Source of the DNA: Thermococcus camini
Lineage (GTDB): Archaea > Methanobacteriota_B > Thermococci > Thermococcales > Thermococcaceae
Reading direction: 5' to 3'
NCBI RefSeq assembly: GCF_904067545.1
Contig: NZ_LR881183.1
Location: 1,554,277-1,618,276 of the forward strand
Length of the DNA: 64,000 nucleotides
Shown here: positions 43,060-52,947 of the stretch, piece by piece
How positions within the stretch are numbered: position 1 is the stretch's first letter
Layout of the letters: each line of letters begins with the position of its first letter
The notes under the pieces: generated by a model
What the model was told of the DNA's origin: nothing
Seen by the model: only the letters and a program-made list of their open reading frames with translations
Database searches by the model: none
Program-made: the position numbers and the translations under genes

Positions 43060-44436
43060 ATGACGTTTGATTACTTCTTCAAGCCAAAGGCTATAGCGGT
43101 TATTGGGGCATCCAACGACCCGCTCAAGCTTGGCTACGAGGTCTTCAAGAACCTTAAGGATTACAAAGACGGCAAGGTTTATCCAGTGAACGTCAAGGAC
43201 GAGGTCGTCCAGGGAGTCAAGGCTTACAAGAACGTGAAAGACATTCCTGACGAGGTTGACCTGGCGGTCGTCGTCGTTCCGAAGCGCTTCGTCAAGGGCA
43301 CCATAGAGGACTGCGGCGAAAAGGGCGTCAAGGGGATAATCCTCATCACAGCGGGCTTCGGTGAGGTCGGCGAGGAAGGGAAGAAAGAAGAGAGGGAGCT
43401 CGTTGAGATAGCCCACAAATACGGCATGCGCATAGTCGGTCCGAACTGTGTGGGCATAATGAACACACACAACGCCATGAACGCCACCTTCGTTATGGAC
43501 GCCAAGAAGGGAGACATAGCATTCATAAGCCAGAGCGGTGCCCTCGGAGCGGGAATCATCTACAAGACCGTCAAGGAGGGAATAGGCTTCTCGAAGTTCG
43601 TCAGCATCGGTAACATGGCTGATGTTGACTTCGCCGAGTTCGTGGAGTATTTGGCAGACACGGAGGAGGACAAGGCAATCGCGCTGTACATCGAGGGTCT
43701 CAAGGATGGGAGGCGCTTCATGGAGATAGCCAAGCGCGTCACCAAGAAGAAGCCGGTCATAGTCCTCAAGGCAGGCAAGAGCGAGAGCGGAGCGAGAGCA
43801 GCTTCGAGCCACACAGGTTCACTCGCAGGCTCGTACAAGATATACGAGGCGGCATTCAAGCAGAGCGGAATAATCGTCGCGGACACTATCGATGATATGC
43901 TCAGCATGGCGAGGGCTTTCACCCAGCCGCTGCCGAAGGGCAAGCGCGTCGCCATAATGACCAACGCAGGTGGCCCGGGAGTTCTCACCGCGGATGCCAT
44001 AGACAGGCTCGGCCTCAAGCTCGCCGACCTCGAGGAGGAGACCATTGAGGGACTTCGCTCGTTCCTTCCGCCGATGGCGGCAGTCAAGAACCCGGTCGAT
44101 ATGATCGCGAGTGCCCGCGGAGAAGACTACTACAAGACAGCAAAGCTTCTCCTCGAAGACCCCAACGTTGACATGCTCATAAGCATCTGTGTCGTTCCGA
44201 CCTTCGCGGGCATGACGCCGACCGAACATGCGGAGGGCGTCGTGAGGGCCGTTAGAGAGGTGAACAACGGCAAGCCGGTTCTCGGTCTGTTCATGGCAGG
44301 CTACGTGAGCGAGCCCGCGAAGGAGGTCCTCGAGAAGGCAGGCATTCCGAGCTACGAGAGGCCCGAAGATGTTGCCGCCGCGGCTTATGCCCTCGTGGAG
44401 TTTGCAAAGGCGAAGGGAGTTTTGAAGGAGGAATGA
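43060..44436 (+). CDS. ADP-forming acyl-CoA synthetase alpha subunit
   Basis: 458 residues. CoA-binding domain (KAIAVIGASNDPLKLGYEVF), ligase domain 1 (ISQSGALGAGIIYKTVKEGIGFSKFVSIGN) and the region around the phosphorylated histidine, SSHTGSLAGS (about 248-257). It makes acids plus ATP from acyl-CoA, together with a beta subunit not in this window. Linkage to iorAB suggests arylacetyl-CoA such as indoleacetyl- or phenylacetyl-CoA, as for the second ACD isoform of Pyrococcus. ATG 43060 after GGTGATGTG. Confidence 0.93.
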   Translation: MTFDYFFKPKAIAVIGASNDPLKLGYEVFKNLKDYKDGKVYPVNVKDEVVQGVKAYKNVKDIPDEVDLAVVVVPKRFVKGTIEDCGEKGVKGIILITAGFGEVGEEGKKEERELVEIAHKYGMRIVGPNCVGIMNTHNAMNATFVMDAKKGDIAFISQSGALGAGIIYKTVKEGIGFSKFVSIGNMADVDFAEFVEYLADTEEDKAIALYIEGLKDGRRFMEIAKRVTKKKPVIVLKAGKSESGARAASSHTGSLAGSYKIYEAAFKQSGIIVADTIDDMLSMARAFTQPLPKGKRVAIMTNAGGPGVLTADAIDRLGLKLADLEEETIEGLRSFLPPMAAVKNPVDMIASARGEDYYKTAKLLLEDPNVDMLISICVVPTFAGMTPTEHAEGVVRAVREVNNGKPVLGLFMAGYVSEPAKEVLEKAGIPSYERPEDVAAAAYALVEFAKAKGVLKEE

Positions 44437-44438
44437 GG

Positions 44439-44597
44439 ATGCCAGTGCAGAGCGAGGTGGGGAAAAAGGGACTCCTTCCAAAGAAAGCAGCACCTCCAAC
44501 CATTGATGACGTTTACCTGAGAGTCAAGGAGATAATCGGGGAACTCAAGGAAGACCCGCATAAAGTCCTCCGGGAGATGAGAGATGCTCGTGGTTGA
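44439..44597 (+). CDS. VapB-type antitoxin
   Basis: 52 residues (MPVQSEVGKKGLLPKKAAPP, then TIDDVYLRVKEIIGELKEDP and HKVLREMRDARG). It begins 2 nt after the ACD-alpha stop and overlaps the toxin start by 14 nt. Basic N-terminus and helical C-terminus agree with an antitoxin. ATG 44439 follows GAAGGAGGAATGAGG. Too short for most ORF callers. Confidence 0.7.
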   Translation: MPVQSEVGKKGLLPKKAAPPTIDDVYLRVKEIIGELKEDPHKVLREMRDARG

Positions 44598-45042
44598 TAC
44601 CTCTGCGCTTATAGATGCAACGATCCCGGTAAAGGGAAAAGAGGAAAGGAACGAGCTAGCGAGGAGAGTTATTTCAGCAGCCGAGAGCAGAGGAGTCCCT
44701 ATGATAATTCCCCGCCTCGGGGTCGTTGAAGCAGTTAGCCTGGTTAAAAGGCTGACCGGAAGAGAAGACGTAGTTGATGTTATCCTTTCATACATCGATG
44801 CAAAGATGCTCCAAGTTTCCGAGGACTGGATATTCGAGGACGCCAAGGGGATAGCGCGGAGGATACATCCGCGGGCGGCGGATTCATACTTCATTGCAAC
44901 GGCCAAGAAGTTCGGCGCAATCCTTGTTTCATCGGACAGGGACATGGTAATTAGGGCCAAAAAGCTCGGTATAAAAGCGTTTTATATTTTGGACCAAAGA
45001 GATGTTGAGGAATTCTACAAGGAACTGTTTGGAGGTGTGTGA
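44584..45042 (+). CDS. VapC-type PIN-domain toxin
   Basis: 152 residues. PIN acidic positions: MLVVDTSALIDA (Asp5), LGVVEAVSLVKR (Glu), HPRAADSYFIATAKKFGAILVSSDRDMV (two Asp). Probably a ribonuclease. It is intact. The stop (45042) directly precedes the iorA ATG (45043), so toxin and fermentation enzyme are made from the same message. Confidence 0.87.
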   Translation: MLVVDTSALIDATIPVKGKEERNELARRVISAAESRGVPMIIPRLGVVEAVSLVKRLTGREDVVDVILSYIDAKMLQVSEDWIFEDAKGIARRIHPRAADSYFIATAKKFGAILVSSDRDMVIRAKKLGIKAFYILDQRDVEEFYKELFGGV

Positions 45043-46989
45043 ATGGCGAAAGTTACAGACATGGTTTTGTGGGACAAGCCCGGGGAGAAGGTCATACTCC
45101 TCGGCAACCAGGCCATAGCGAGGGGTGCCCTCGAGGCCAACATAGCGGTTTACGCGGCCTACCCGGGAACCCCCAGTTCAGAGCTTACCGACACGATGGC
45201 GATGGTGGCAAAGAAGGCAGGAGTCTACATGGAGTACTCCACCAACGAGAAGGTTGCCTTTGAAACCGCCCTTTCCGCTGCCTGGAGCGGCCTCAGGGCC
45301 ATGACGGCCATGAAGCACGTTGGACTGAACGTTGCAGCCGACACCTTCATGAGCGCCGTCGGAATGGGCGTTGAGGGCGGATTCGTCATAATGGTCGCCG
45401 ACGACCCGAGCATGTGGAGCAGCCAGAACGAGCAGGATACGCGCGTTTACGCGAAGTTCGCCAACGTCCCTGTTCTCGAGCCCAGCGACCCAATGGAAGC
45501 CAAGGAGATGACGAAGTACGCCTTCGAACTGAGCGAGAAGTTCAAGCACTTCGTCATCCTGAGGACGACCACGAGAACGTCGCACGCCAGGGGAGACATC
45601 GTCCTTGGGGAGCTGCCGGAGGAGATAAAGCAGGGCAAGAGGAAGTTTGGAAACTTCAAAAAGGATCCAAGCAGGTTCGTCGACATACCCGCCAACTCGA
45701 GGCGCTTCCACCCGCAGATTCTTGAGAAGATAGAGAAGATCCGCGAGGAGCTCAACGAGTGCCCGTTCAACTGGATAGAGGGCGACGAGAGCGCCAAGGT
45801 CGGTATCATCGCCCCGGGACTGGCCTATTCCTACGTGAAAGAGGCCCTTCACTGGCTCGGCGTCGAGAACGTAAAGGTCCTCAAGCTCGGAACCCCGTTC
45901 CCCCTCCCGTACGGCCTGCTTGAGAAGTTCCTCGACGGTCTCGAGAAGGTCCTCATCGTTGAGGAGCTCGAGCCGGTCGTCGAGGAGCAGGTCAAGACCT
46001 GGGCCTACGACAAAGGCCTTAGAATCCCGATTCACGGAAAGGACCTCGTCCCAAGGGTTTACGAGATGACCACCAGGAGGGCCGTCGAGGCAATAGCAAA
46101 GTTCCTCGGCCTTGAGACCCCGATAAACTTCGAGGAGCTCGACGAGAAGTACAAGAAGGTTCAGGCCATGGTTCCACCGAGGCCTCCTTCGCTGTGTCCG
46201 GCCTGTCCGCACAGGAACACCTTCTACGCCATAAAGAAAGCGGCAACGCCGCGCGCCATATTCCCAAGCGACATAGGCTGTTACACCCTCGGTGTCCTCC
46301 CGCCGCTCAAGGCCGTTGACACAACCGTCGCGATGGGCGGTTCAATCGGAGTTGCCCACGGCCTCAGCATAGCCCTCAACGGAAGCGTCGCGGAGGACGA
46401 GCACAAGACCGGCAAGGAGAAGAAGGTCATCGTGGCAACGATAGGTGACTCGACGTTCTTCCACACCGGACTTCCGGCCCTTGCCAACGCTATCTACAAC
46501 CGCTCCAACGTCCTTATAGTCGTCGTTGACAACCTCGTCACGGCAATGACCGGCGACCAGCCGAACCCGGGAACCGGTGATACACCGCACGGACCCGGCA
46601 AGCAGATAAAGATCGAGGAGGTCGCCAGGGCGCTCGGCGCAGACTTCGTCGAGGTCGTGGACCCGTACGACATCAAAGCGACCGTCGAGACCATGAAGAG
46701 GGCCCTCCATGTCGAGGGAGTGAGCGTCGTCGTCACCAGGCGCGTCTGTGCCCTCCACAGGGTAGGCGAGCTCAGGAGGGCCAGGATCCAGTGGCCGCTC
46801 TACCAGGTCAACGAGGAGAAGTGTACCGGCTGTAAGATATGTATCAACGCCTACGGCTGTCCGGCAATCTACTGGGACGCCGAGACCGGAAAGGCCAAGA
46901 TAGACGAGCTCATGTGCTGGGGCTGCGGCGGCTGTGCCCAGGTCTGTCCGTTCGACGCCTTTGAGAAGGTCAGGGAGGGAGAGATATGA
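45043..46989 (+). CDS. iorA: Indolepyruvate:ferredoxin oxidoreductase alpha subunit
   Basis: 648 residues. Pyruvate-oxidoreductase-like domain at the N-terminus ([20 protein letters not shown]), a TPP-binding domain around [20 protein letters not shown] (about 466-485), and two C-terminal [4Fe-4S] motifs, [14 protein letters not shown] and [12 protein letters not shown]. It oxidises aryl pyruvates from transamination of Trp, Phe and Tyr to aryl-CoA with reduction of ferredoxin. It overlaps iorB by 4 nt. Confidence 0.95.
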   Translation: MAKVTDMVLWDKPGEKVILLGNQAIARGALEANIAVYAAYPGTPSSELTDTMAMVAKKAGVYMEYSTNEKVAFETALSAAWSGLRAMTAMKHVGLNVAADTFMSAVGMGVEGGFVIMVADDPSMWSSQNEQDTRVYAKFANVPVLEPSDPMEAKEMTKYAFELSEKFKHFVILRTTTRTSHARGDIVLGELPEEIKQGKRKFGNFKKDPSRFVDIPANSRRFHPQILEKIEKIREELNECPFNWIEGDESAKVGIIAPGLAYSYVKEALHWLGVENVKVLKLGTPFPLPYGLLEKFLDGLEKVLIVEELEPVVEEQVKTWAYDKGLRIPIHGKDLVPRVYEMTTRRAVEAIAKFLGLETPINFEELDEKYKKVQAMVPPRPPSLCPACPHRNTFYAIKKAATPRAIFPSDIGCYTLGVLPPLKAVDTTVAMGGSIGVAHGLSIALNGSVAEDEHKTGKEKKVIVATIGDSTFFHTGLPALANAIYNRSNVLIVVVDNLVTAMTGDQPNPGTGDTPHGPGKQIKIEEVARALGADFVEVVDPYDIKATVETMKRALHVEGVSVVVTRRVCALHRVGELRRARIQWPLYQVNEEKCTGCKICINAYGCPAIYWDAETGKAKIDELMCWGCGGCAQVCPFDAFEKVREGEI

Positions 46990-47594
46990 AGGAGTACAAC
47001 ATCGTTATCACCGGAGTTGGCGGCCAGGGAATCCTCACCGCCGCCAACCTTCTCGGTTGGGCCGCCCTCCGCGCCGGCTACAAGGTCAGGATGGGAGAGG
47101 TCCACGGAATGAGCCAGCGCTTTGGTTCAGTTATAGCTTACGTCCGCTTTGGAGAGGAGGTCTACGGCGCGATGGTCCCCGAGGGGAAGGCCGACGTCAT
47201 CCTCTCCTTCGAGCCGGTCGAGGCGCTCCGCTACATCAACTACCTCAAGAAGGGCGGGCTGGTCTTCACGAACGCCCGGCCGATACCGCCGGTTCAGGTT
47301 TCGATGGGCCTGGCCAGCTATCCGAGCCTCGACGAGATAAAGAAGGTCGTCGAGGAGGACTTCCAGGCCAAGTTCATGGCCTTCGACGCCGAGGACCTTG
47401 CGGTCAAGGCCGGCCACGTGATAACGACCAACGTCGTCCTCATAGGCGCGCTGACCCAGACACCCGGCTTCCCGCTCTCGGCGGAGCACGTCAAGGAGGT
47501 CATCCGCGTAAGCGTCCCGCCGAAGGCCGTCGATGTGAACATGAAGGCCTTTGACCTCGGCGTCCAGGCCGCAAAAGAGATGCTGGGGCTCTGA
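46986..47594 (+). CDS. iorB: Indolepyruvate:ferredoxin oxidoreductase beta subunit
   Basis: 202 residues. N-terminal [20 protein letters not shown] is the gamma-type pyruvate-oxidoreductase motif, followed by [20 protein letters not shown]. Makes the IOR complex with IorA. Last gene of the operon ACD-alpha, vapB, vapC, iorA, iorB. Confidence 0.95.
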   Translation: MKEYNIVITGVGGQGILTAANLLGWAALRAGYKVRMGEVHGMSQRFGSVIAYVRFGEEVYGAMVPEGKADVILSFEPVEALRYINYLKKGGLVFTNARPIPPVQVSMGLASYPSLDEIKKVVEEDFQAKFMAFDAEDLAVKAGHVITTNVVLIGALTQTPGFPLSAEHVKEVIRVSVPPKAVDVNMKAFDLGVQAAKEMLGL

Positions 47595-47675
47595 TGCCCC
47601 GCTTTATCTTTTGTGTCGTTGACTCTCCCAAAATGCTTATTAGTCTTCCATAGAAAACAACTTTTTGGTGCAACC

Positions 47676-49307
47676 ATGCAGTGTATTGATGGTGAGCCGT
47701 TCAATGGCTGGAGAATATTCTCCGCTAAGGCGGGCTGCTGGGCATTTAAGGGGAAGGATAGAATCTACCTGGTGGAATGGACAGACTATTATGTCGAAGG
47801 CGAGAACAACAGTCTCAAAACAGTCCTAATCAACGGCAAACCCGCGAGAAGACTCAAAAATGAACTTTTTGTAGTATCTTTCGGAAATTTCGTTGGTCTT
47901 TCCGAGCTCGTTCTCCTGTTTGAGGATGGCAAAAAGACAAAAGTCCCCGTTGAGGTTCTTTCGCCCAAGGTTTTGGAGATTTATCCAGAACTTTTCTCAT
48001 CCTTTGAAGGCCATCGGGTTGAGAGGCTCTCACGCCTCCAGAACGCTTTTGTAGAGGCATTAACTGGCGAAATTCTTCGGTATTCGAGTACCATCCCCTT
48101 CCACTTAGAGTCTCCCACTGGGTTCTCGACCCTGGAAAGCGATGAGCCCATCAACGAACTCTTTGCCTACCACTACCTCCGTTCGAAGGGTGAACGAATC
48201 ATCGGGGCCTTTGAAACAGTGATGCACCGCATGAAGAAGGAGCTGGTTGTGGAGGAGGAATTGTTGAGGCCCGACGAGGTCGATGAGGTAACGCTTGAAA
48301 CACTCCTATCCCTTGTTCAGCACCCCGAATATCTCGCCCCCGCGGGAGAGGGTGTTTTGATAGCAGGGCACCTTAACGGCTACACCCCAACGAAGGTTCT
48401 GGGCTTCCGGAGGTACGAGAGCGCCGATACACCGGAAAACCGCTTTGTCAAGTATTTTCTCAACCTGCTTATTGAGTGGGGCGAGCGTGTCATTGAGGTC
48501 TTTAGAGATAAGGCTGAAGTCGGTTCCCTTGAGGAACTCCTCAGGGAGCTTGAGTTTATCGGGAGCGATGGACTCTGGGACGAAATCGGCGAGATGACGC
48601 TTTTTCCGTACACTTCACAGACGCTTTTGAAGGGTGACGGCTACCGCGACCTGCTTGAGCTTTACAGGGAGTTCACCACCTACGTTCCGTTCTTCGAGGA
48701 ACTGCAGAGGGCGATAGACAACAAAGACGTTGCCAAGCTGTACGAATACTGGGCGTTCTTCAGGCTGGTTGATGAGCTTGGGGCAATTCTCGGAAGGAAA
48801 GAGCTCAAAATCAACATTACTCCGGCGGGCGAGCTCTCTGAAAGCGGAGACGTTTACGCCCAATTCGACAACGGCTGGCGGCTCTACTACAACAAGCGGC
48901 TGACTCCAAGAAGGTGGAGCTACTCGGTGACGTTGAGGCCCGATTTTTCACTGTTTAGCGGCAAGCCTTCAAGGAAAGGGACGAGGCTGATTGGGGTTTT
49001 TGACGCCAAGTTCAAGCTTGACGTGGTGGACGAGAGAGCGGAGATCGAAAACTTTGACGAACTTGATGAGACAATTGAGAAATCCAGAAAATACGAAACG
49101 TGGGCAAAGCTTGAGGATGTTTATAAGATGCATACTTACAGGGACGCGCTCGGGTGCAGGTTCGCGGTGGTTGTCTATCCAGGGAGGAAGAGTGTGTTTT
49201 TTGATGTTAATAAGGGCAAAACCGACGATTTCACACTTACACATGTTTTAACGGGGAATCTGGAGGGTGTTGGTTATTTAAGGCTGATCCCGGGGGTGGA
49301 ATTGTGA
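47676..49307 (+). CDS. DUF2357-type PD-(D/E)XK nuclease (McrC-like partner 1)
   Basis: 543 residues. An N-terminal beta-rich DUF2357 region is followed by a C-terminal nuclease core: LRPDFSLFSGKPS and, after a strand, LIGVFDAKFKLD (Asp...Asp-X-Lys), then HTYRDALGCRFAVVVYP. The order and partnership with an McrB-type GTPase point to a methyl-directed restriction nuclease. ATG 47676 follows GGTGCAACC; TATA-like GCTTATTAG is at about 47634. Its stop overlaps the McrB gene by 4 nt. Confidence 0.85.
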   Translation: MQCIDGEPFNGWRIFSAKAGCWAFKGKDRIYLVEWTDYYVEGENNSLKTVLINGKPARRLKNELFVVSFGNFVGLSELVLLFEDGKKTKVPVEVLSPKVLEIYPELFSSFEGHRVERLSRLQNAFVEALTGEILRYSSTIPFHLESPTGFSTLESDEPINELFAYHYLRSKGERIIGAFETVMHRMKKELVVEEELLRPDEVDEVTLETLLSLVQHPEYLAPAGEGVLIAGHLNGYTPTKVLGFRRYESADTPENRFVKYFLNLLIEWGERVIEVFRDKAEVGSLEELLRELEFIGSDGLWDEIGEMTLFPYTSQTLLKGDGYRDLLELYREFTTYVPFFEELQRAIDNKDVAKLYEYWAFFRLVDELGAILGRKELKINITPAGELSESGDVYAQFDNGWRLYYNKRLTPRRWSYSVTLRPDFSLFSGKPSRKGTRLIGVFDAKFKLDVVDERAEIENFDELDETIEKSRKYETWAKLEDVYKMHTYRDALGCRFAVVVYPGRKSVFFDVNKGKTDDFTLTHVLTGNLEGVGYLRLIPGVEL

Positions 49308-51637
49308 GGGAAGATATCCTGGAAGCTGTCTTAAAGAAAGGGTTGGAGAAATACCACGAGGAATGGAGGAAGAATCAAGAAGCGGTCTTTGAAAACATAG
49401 GAAAGTTAAGAGACATGGCCAAGAAAGATTATGTTACAGCGGAGGATGTGAGATCAGTTCATGATAATGTCACAAAACGGTTAAAGAACCTAACCGGAAT
49501 TGAAATCCTATGGCTTTGGGGCGGTAAAGACGCGAAAATCGAGGAGTTCCTTAACAGACAGGAATTTAAAACCCTTCTTTCAAAAGCGGAGAGAATCAAA
49601 GATGTGTCCGAGGCTGAAGAACTTCAGGAACTTCTCATGAAAGTTACGCAAGGAAAACACACCAAACTCTCAACTGTCAGCTCCTGGCTTTGTGTAATGA
49701 ATTCCAAGGTATTTTATCCAATGCATACACAAACTCTCCCCAAACAACTTAGGGAGAAGATTGGAATAGAAATAATATGGGGAGGAAAAACAAACGAAAA
49801 GAGCATACAAGAATACTTAGCTTTTCTGAAAACCCTTGAAAGAATTAACAAAAAGCTGGGAATCGAGAATATGGTTGAAGCAGCGTTTTATTTAAGCAGA
49901 TTCTCTAAAGGGAAACTGGAGAGTCATGAAACTAATCAACCAAACTATTATTTGGAAATAACAAAACCTCCTGGAAAACCCTACCTGGAAAATCACGTCG
50001 GCAGATTCCTTTGGTCTCCAGCAGATGAAAGGTACTTGGATGGCCGTGAAGGAAAGATAGGGCTATTGAACACTGGTGACATCATAGTTCATGATGTTAA
50101 TGGAAAGATAGTAGGATACTCCAAAGTCGCAGAAAAGCCCAAAGTAGTTTCGAGGGATGAAATTATCAAAATATTTACCGATGAAGGGATTTGGAACCCA
50201 GAATACTCAAAGTTTGCTGAAGGCTGGTTTAGGAAATCACCGGATGATAAGTTCTATCTGGTAAAGCTCAGGGACTTCCAAAAGCTACCCGAGAAAATAG
50301 GGTATACTAAACTCAAGCATCTTCCGCACCCTACAAGTATCCAAGGAGTTTATCTAAAAGAAATTGATTCAAAGGTTCTAGAAGAGCTGGGTGTCGTGTC
50401 TAGCAAAAATAAAGATATCCCGTCTCAGGGGCTTACACTACGTGACTACCTTGCCTCCAAGGGCTACCTCTATCAAGAACACCTCGTCTCCCAGTTCTAC
50501 ACCGCCCTCAAAACCAAAGGTTTCGTCATCCTCTCCGGTCTTACAGGAACAGGGAAGACAAAGATAGTTCAAGAGCTTGCAAAGCTTCTTGATTCAAGTG
50601 GGGAAAATTTTCTCTTCCTTTCCGTCCGCCCAGATTGGAGGGATTCAAAGGCTCTCCTCGGCTATTACAACCCCCTAACTGGCAAGTACCACCGGACAAA
50701 GCTCCTCGACTTCATCCTCAAAGCCAGAAAGGACTACGAGCGTAATGGAAGAAATTCAGCGCCCTACTTCCTCCTTCTCGACGAGATGAATTTAGCTCAC
50801 GTTGAGTACTACTTCGCCGACTTCCTCAGCGTCCTTGAGAGCGGAAGGGATGAGGACGGGTTCACAAGGGAGGGTATTAAGCTCCACGACGTTGATGAGG
50901 TTGAAACCTTCGATGGAATTCCCAAAGAGCTCCACCTTCCGCCCAACCTTTACATCATCGGGACGGTAAACATGGACGAGACTACCTATTCCTTCAGCCC
51001 CAAGGTTCTCGACAGGGCCTTCACAGTGGAGTTCCACGATGTCGAGCTTGAGGTATACCCCTCGGGGAGTGGGGAAAGTAGACTGCCCAACGAAGCCGTT
51101 GACACTCTAAGGGACTCAATATTGAGAGATCTCAGCGGCAAGAACGGCCAGTTCCTCGCGCGTTCGAAAGGGGAGATAAACGAAGCGGTTAAAGAGCTGA
51201 AGGACGCTAAAAGTGGGGAGTACTGGAGGATTCTCATTGAACTGAACAAAGCCCTCGAGCCCTACGACATGCACTTCGGCTACCGCGTTGTTGATGATAT
51301 TGCACTGTTTGTCCAGCGCGCCAGGGAAAGTTGGGAAAACGGAATCGTTGAATTTGAGAGTGACGACGAAATCTTCGACCTTGCACTTCTTATGAAGGTT
51401 CTTCCCAAGTTCCACGGGAACAGAAAGAAGCTCGAAGAACCACTAAAGGCCGTTTTGGGGCTGTGTCTCTTGGAGAACGCAGGACTTGACGTCCGGGAGC
51501 TCAGGAGAGGGAACGTCCTGGAACTCCTCAGAAACTGGGAAACCCAAAGGGAGAACTTCCGCTTCAGACACACGGCTAAAAAAGTCCTCCGCATGCTCCG
51601 CCAGCTCTACGAGATAGGCTTCGCGAGCTTCAGCTGA
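49304..51637 (+). CDS. mcrB: McrB-type AAA+ GTPase with EVE/YTH-like domain
   Basis: 777 residues. The helical N-terminal domain (1-205) is related to that of the second McrB here. An insert (about 213-285; YYLEITKPPG, then GRFLWSPADERY and VGYSKVAEKP) looks like an EVE/PUA/YTH-type base-recognition domain. AAA+ module: Walker A GLTGTGKT (about 412-419), Walker B FLLLDEMNLA (about 489-498), the McrB motif NMDETTYSFSPKVLDRAFTVEF. In T. gammatolerans McrB, a YTH-like domain that binds modified DNA is known. GTG start overlapping the nuclease stop. A+T rich from about 49.3 to 50.4 kb compared with neighbours. Confidence 0.9.
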   Translation: MREDILEAVLKKGLEKYHEEWRKNQEAVFENIGKLRDMAKKDYVTAEDVRSVHDNVTKRLKNLTGIEILWLWGGKDAKIEEFLNRQEFKTLLSKAERIKDVSEAEELQELLMKVTQGKHTKLSTVSSWLCVMNSKVFYPMHTQTLPKQLREKIGIEIIWGGKTNEKSIQEYLAFLKTLERINKKLGIENMVEAAFYLSRFSKGKLESHETNQPNYYLEITKPPGKPYLENHVGRFLWSPADERYLDGREGKIGLLNTGDIIVHDVNGKIVGYSKVAEKPKVVSRDEIIKIFTDEGIWNPEYSKFAEGWFRKSPDDKFYLVKLRDFQKLPEKIGYTKLKHLPHPTSIQGVYLKEIDSKVLEELGVVSSKNKDIPSQGLTLRDYLASKGYLYQEHLVSQFYTALKTKGFVILSGLTGTGKTKIVQELAKLLDSSGENFLFLSVRPDWRDSKALLGYYNPLTGKYHRTKLLDFILKARKDYERNGRNSAPYFLLLDEMNLAHVEYYFADFLSVLESGRDEDGFTREGIKLHDVDEVETFDGIPKELHLPPNLYIIGTVNMDETTYSFSPKVLDRAFTVEFHDVELEVYPSGSGESRLPNEAVDTLRDSILRDLSGKNGQFLARSKGEINEAVKELKDAKSGEYWRILIELNKALEPYDMHFGYRVVDDIALFVQRARESWENGIVEFESDDEIFDLALLMKVLPKFHGNRKKLEEPLKAVLGLCLLENAGLDVRELRRGNVLELLRNWETQRENFRFRHTAKKVLRMLRQLYEIGFASFS

Positions 51638-51661
51638 CCCCCTATTTTTCGAAACCCTTAT

Positions 51662-51699
51662 AACTTACCCCTGGGTAAGTTACTTACGGTGGGGTAAGT
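51662..51699. promoter_or_regulatory. Tandem palindromes before ATPase copy 2
   Basis: AACTTACCC-CT-GGGTAAGTT (51662-51681) is a perfect palindrome with a 2-nt centre. It is followed at once by ACTTAC-GGTGGG-GTAAGT (51682-51699), with a 6-nt centre, which runs into the TTG start of the ATPase gene. Probable double operator. A matching pair lies over the end of the gene. Confidence 0.8.
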
Positions 51700-52805
51700 T
51701 GCTGTTTGACCTCCAACCAAAGACGAAGAGAGAAGATTTATACGACAGGGAAAAGGAGCTTTCGGAGTTCAAGGAAGCCTTAGATCTGGGAGAGAGGCTC
51801 GTCCTCCTCCTGGGCATACGACGTCTTGGAAAGAGCTCCCTCCTAAACGTGGCCCTCTCAGAAGCAAGCTATCCTTACGCCAAAATAGACGTTCGCTCCA
51901 TGTACTTCACCCGTGGCTCCATTCCGCAGGAAATCCTCGCGAAAAGAATCCTGAGTTCGCTCATCGAATCCCTTCCCCCAAGTGGAAAACTCAGGCTCGG
52001 CATGACGGAGGCACTTTCATCAATCCGGGGAATCCGTCTTTCGGGAGTTCACGTGGAGTTCGAGAAGAAGCCAGACCTCGCCGAAATTCTGGAAAAGATA
52101 GACTCCTGGGCGGGAAGTGAAGGGAGACGGGTCATCATAGGGTTTGACGAAGCCCAGTACCTTCGCCTCTCAGGCATACAGTACGATGGGCTGATAGCTT
52201 ACGCCGTTGATAACCTTCCAAACCTAACCTTCGTTCTAACGGGCTCGGAGGTTGGAATGCTCCACGACTTCCTCGGCCTTGATAATCCCAAGAAACCGCT
52301 TTTCGGCAGGTACGCCAGGGAAATAACACTGGAGAGATTCAGCCGGGAACAGAGCATTGGGTTCCTGGAAACGGGTTTCAAAGAGCTTGGAATCGATATA
52401 AGTCCTTCAGAGCTCGAACGAGCAGTTGATAAACTCGACGGAATCGTGGGCTGGCTGAGCATGTACGGCTACCTCAGGGGAATCCAAAAGCTCCCGGAAA
52501 GGGATGCCTTGAATGAGCTGTTCCACAGGGCACAGGCTCTGGTATTGGATGAACTTTCCTCCCTGCTTTCACATAGCAAGCGGTACGGGTTCATACTTAA
52601 GGCCGTTGCAATGGGCAACGAAAGGTGGAGCGATATAAAGGAGTACCTGGAATTCAAAGCGGGCAAGATAAACGACTCAAAGTTTTCCAGTCTCCTAAAG
52701 AACCTGGTGAAGTACGGCTACTTGGATAAAAGCGCCAATGGGTATGTAATTCCCGACCCGGTTGTTGAGGAGGTCATTAAGGGCCTCCAACTTACCCCCG
52801 GGTAA
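51699..52805 (+). CDS. Archaeal AAA-type ATPase, copy 2
   Basis: 368 residues, TTG start. MLFDLQPKTKREDLYDREKE, Walker A GIRRLGKSS, Walker B VIIGFDEAQYL, sensor FVLTGSEVGM, then LLHDFLGLDNPKKPLFGRY-like sequence and a C-terminal winged-helix-like part. It is a clear paralogue of the 25447-26541 protein (PF01637 archaeal ATPase). The stop codon lies inside a palindrome equal to the one before the start. Function unknown; self-regulation by binding these palindromes through the C-terminal domain is conceivable. Confidence 0.88.
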   Translation: MLFDLQPKTKREDLYDREKELSEFKEALDLGERLVLLLGIRRLGKSSLLNVALSEASYPYAKIDVRSMYFTRGSIPQEILAKRILSSLIESLPPSGKLRLGMTEALSSIRGIRLSGVHVEFEKKPDLAEILEKIDSWAGSEGRRVIIGFDEAQYLRLSGIQYDGLIAYAVDNLPNLTFVLTGSEVGMLHDFLGLDNPKKPLFGRYAREITLERFSREQSIGFLETGFKELGIDISPSELERAVDKLDGIVGWLSMYGYLRGIQKLPERDALNELFHRAQALVLDELSSLLSHSKRYGFILKAVAMGNERWSDIKEYLEFKAGKINDSKFSSLLKNLVKYGYLDKSANGYVIPDPVVEEVIKGLQLTPG

Positions 52806-52822
52806 GTTCCTTACCCAGGGGC
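52789..52822. repeat. Tandem palindromes over the ATPase copy 2 stop
   Basis: AACTTACCC-CC-GGGTAAGTT (52789-52808) has the same arms as the upstream palindrome. A second imperfect one follows (CTTACCC-AG-GGGCAAG, 52810-52825). The stop codon TAA (52803-52805) is part of the first. Confidence 0.8.
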
Positions 52823-52947
52823 AAGCCAATGTCCCAACCGGGATGTTCCAGGAATGCAGAAGACGTAAGGAACCCTACTATCAATCAGAGTGTCCCAAAA
52901 TGGACCCGAAATGAGGGGGAGTAAAAGATTCCAAGAGGCAGGAGGTT

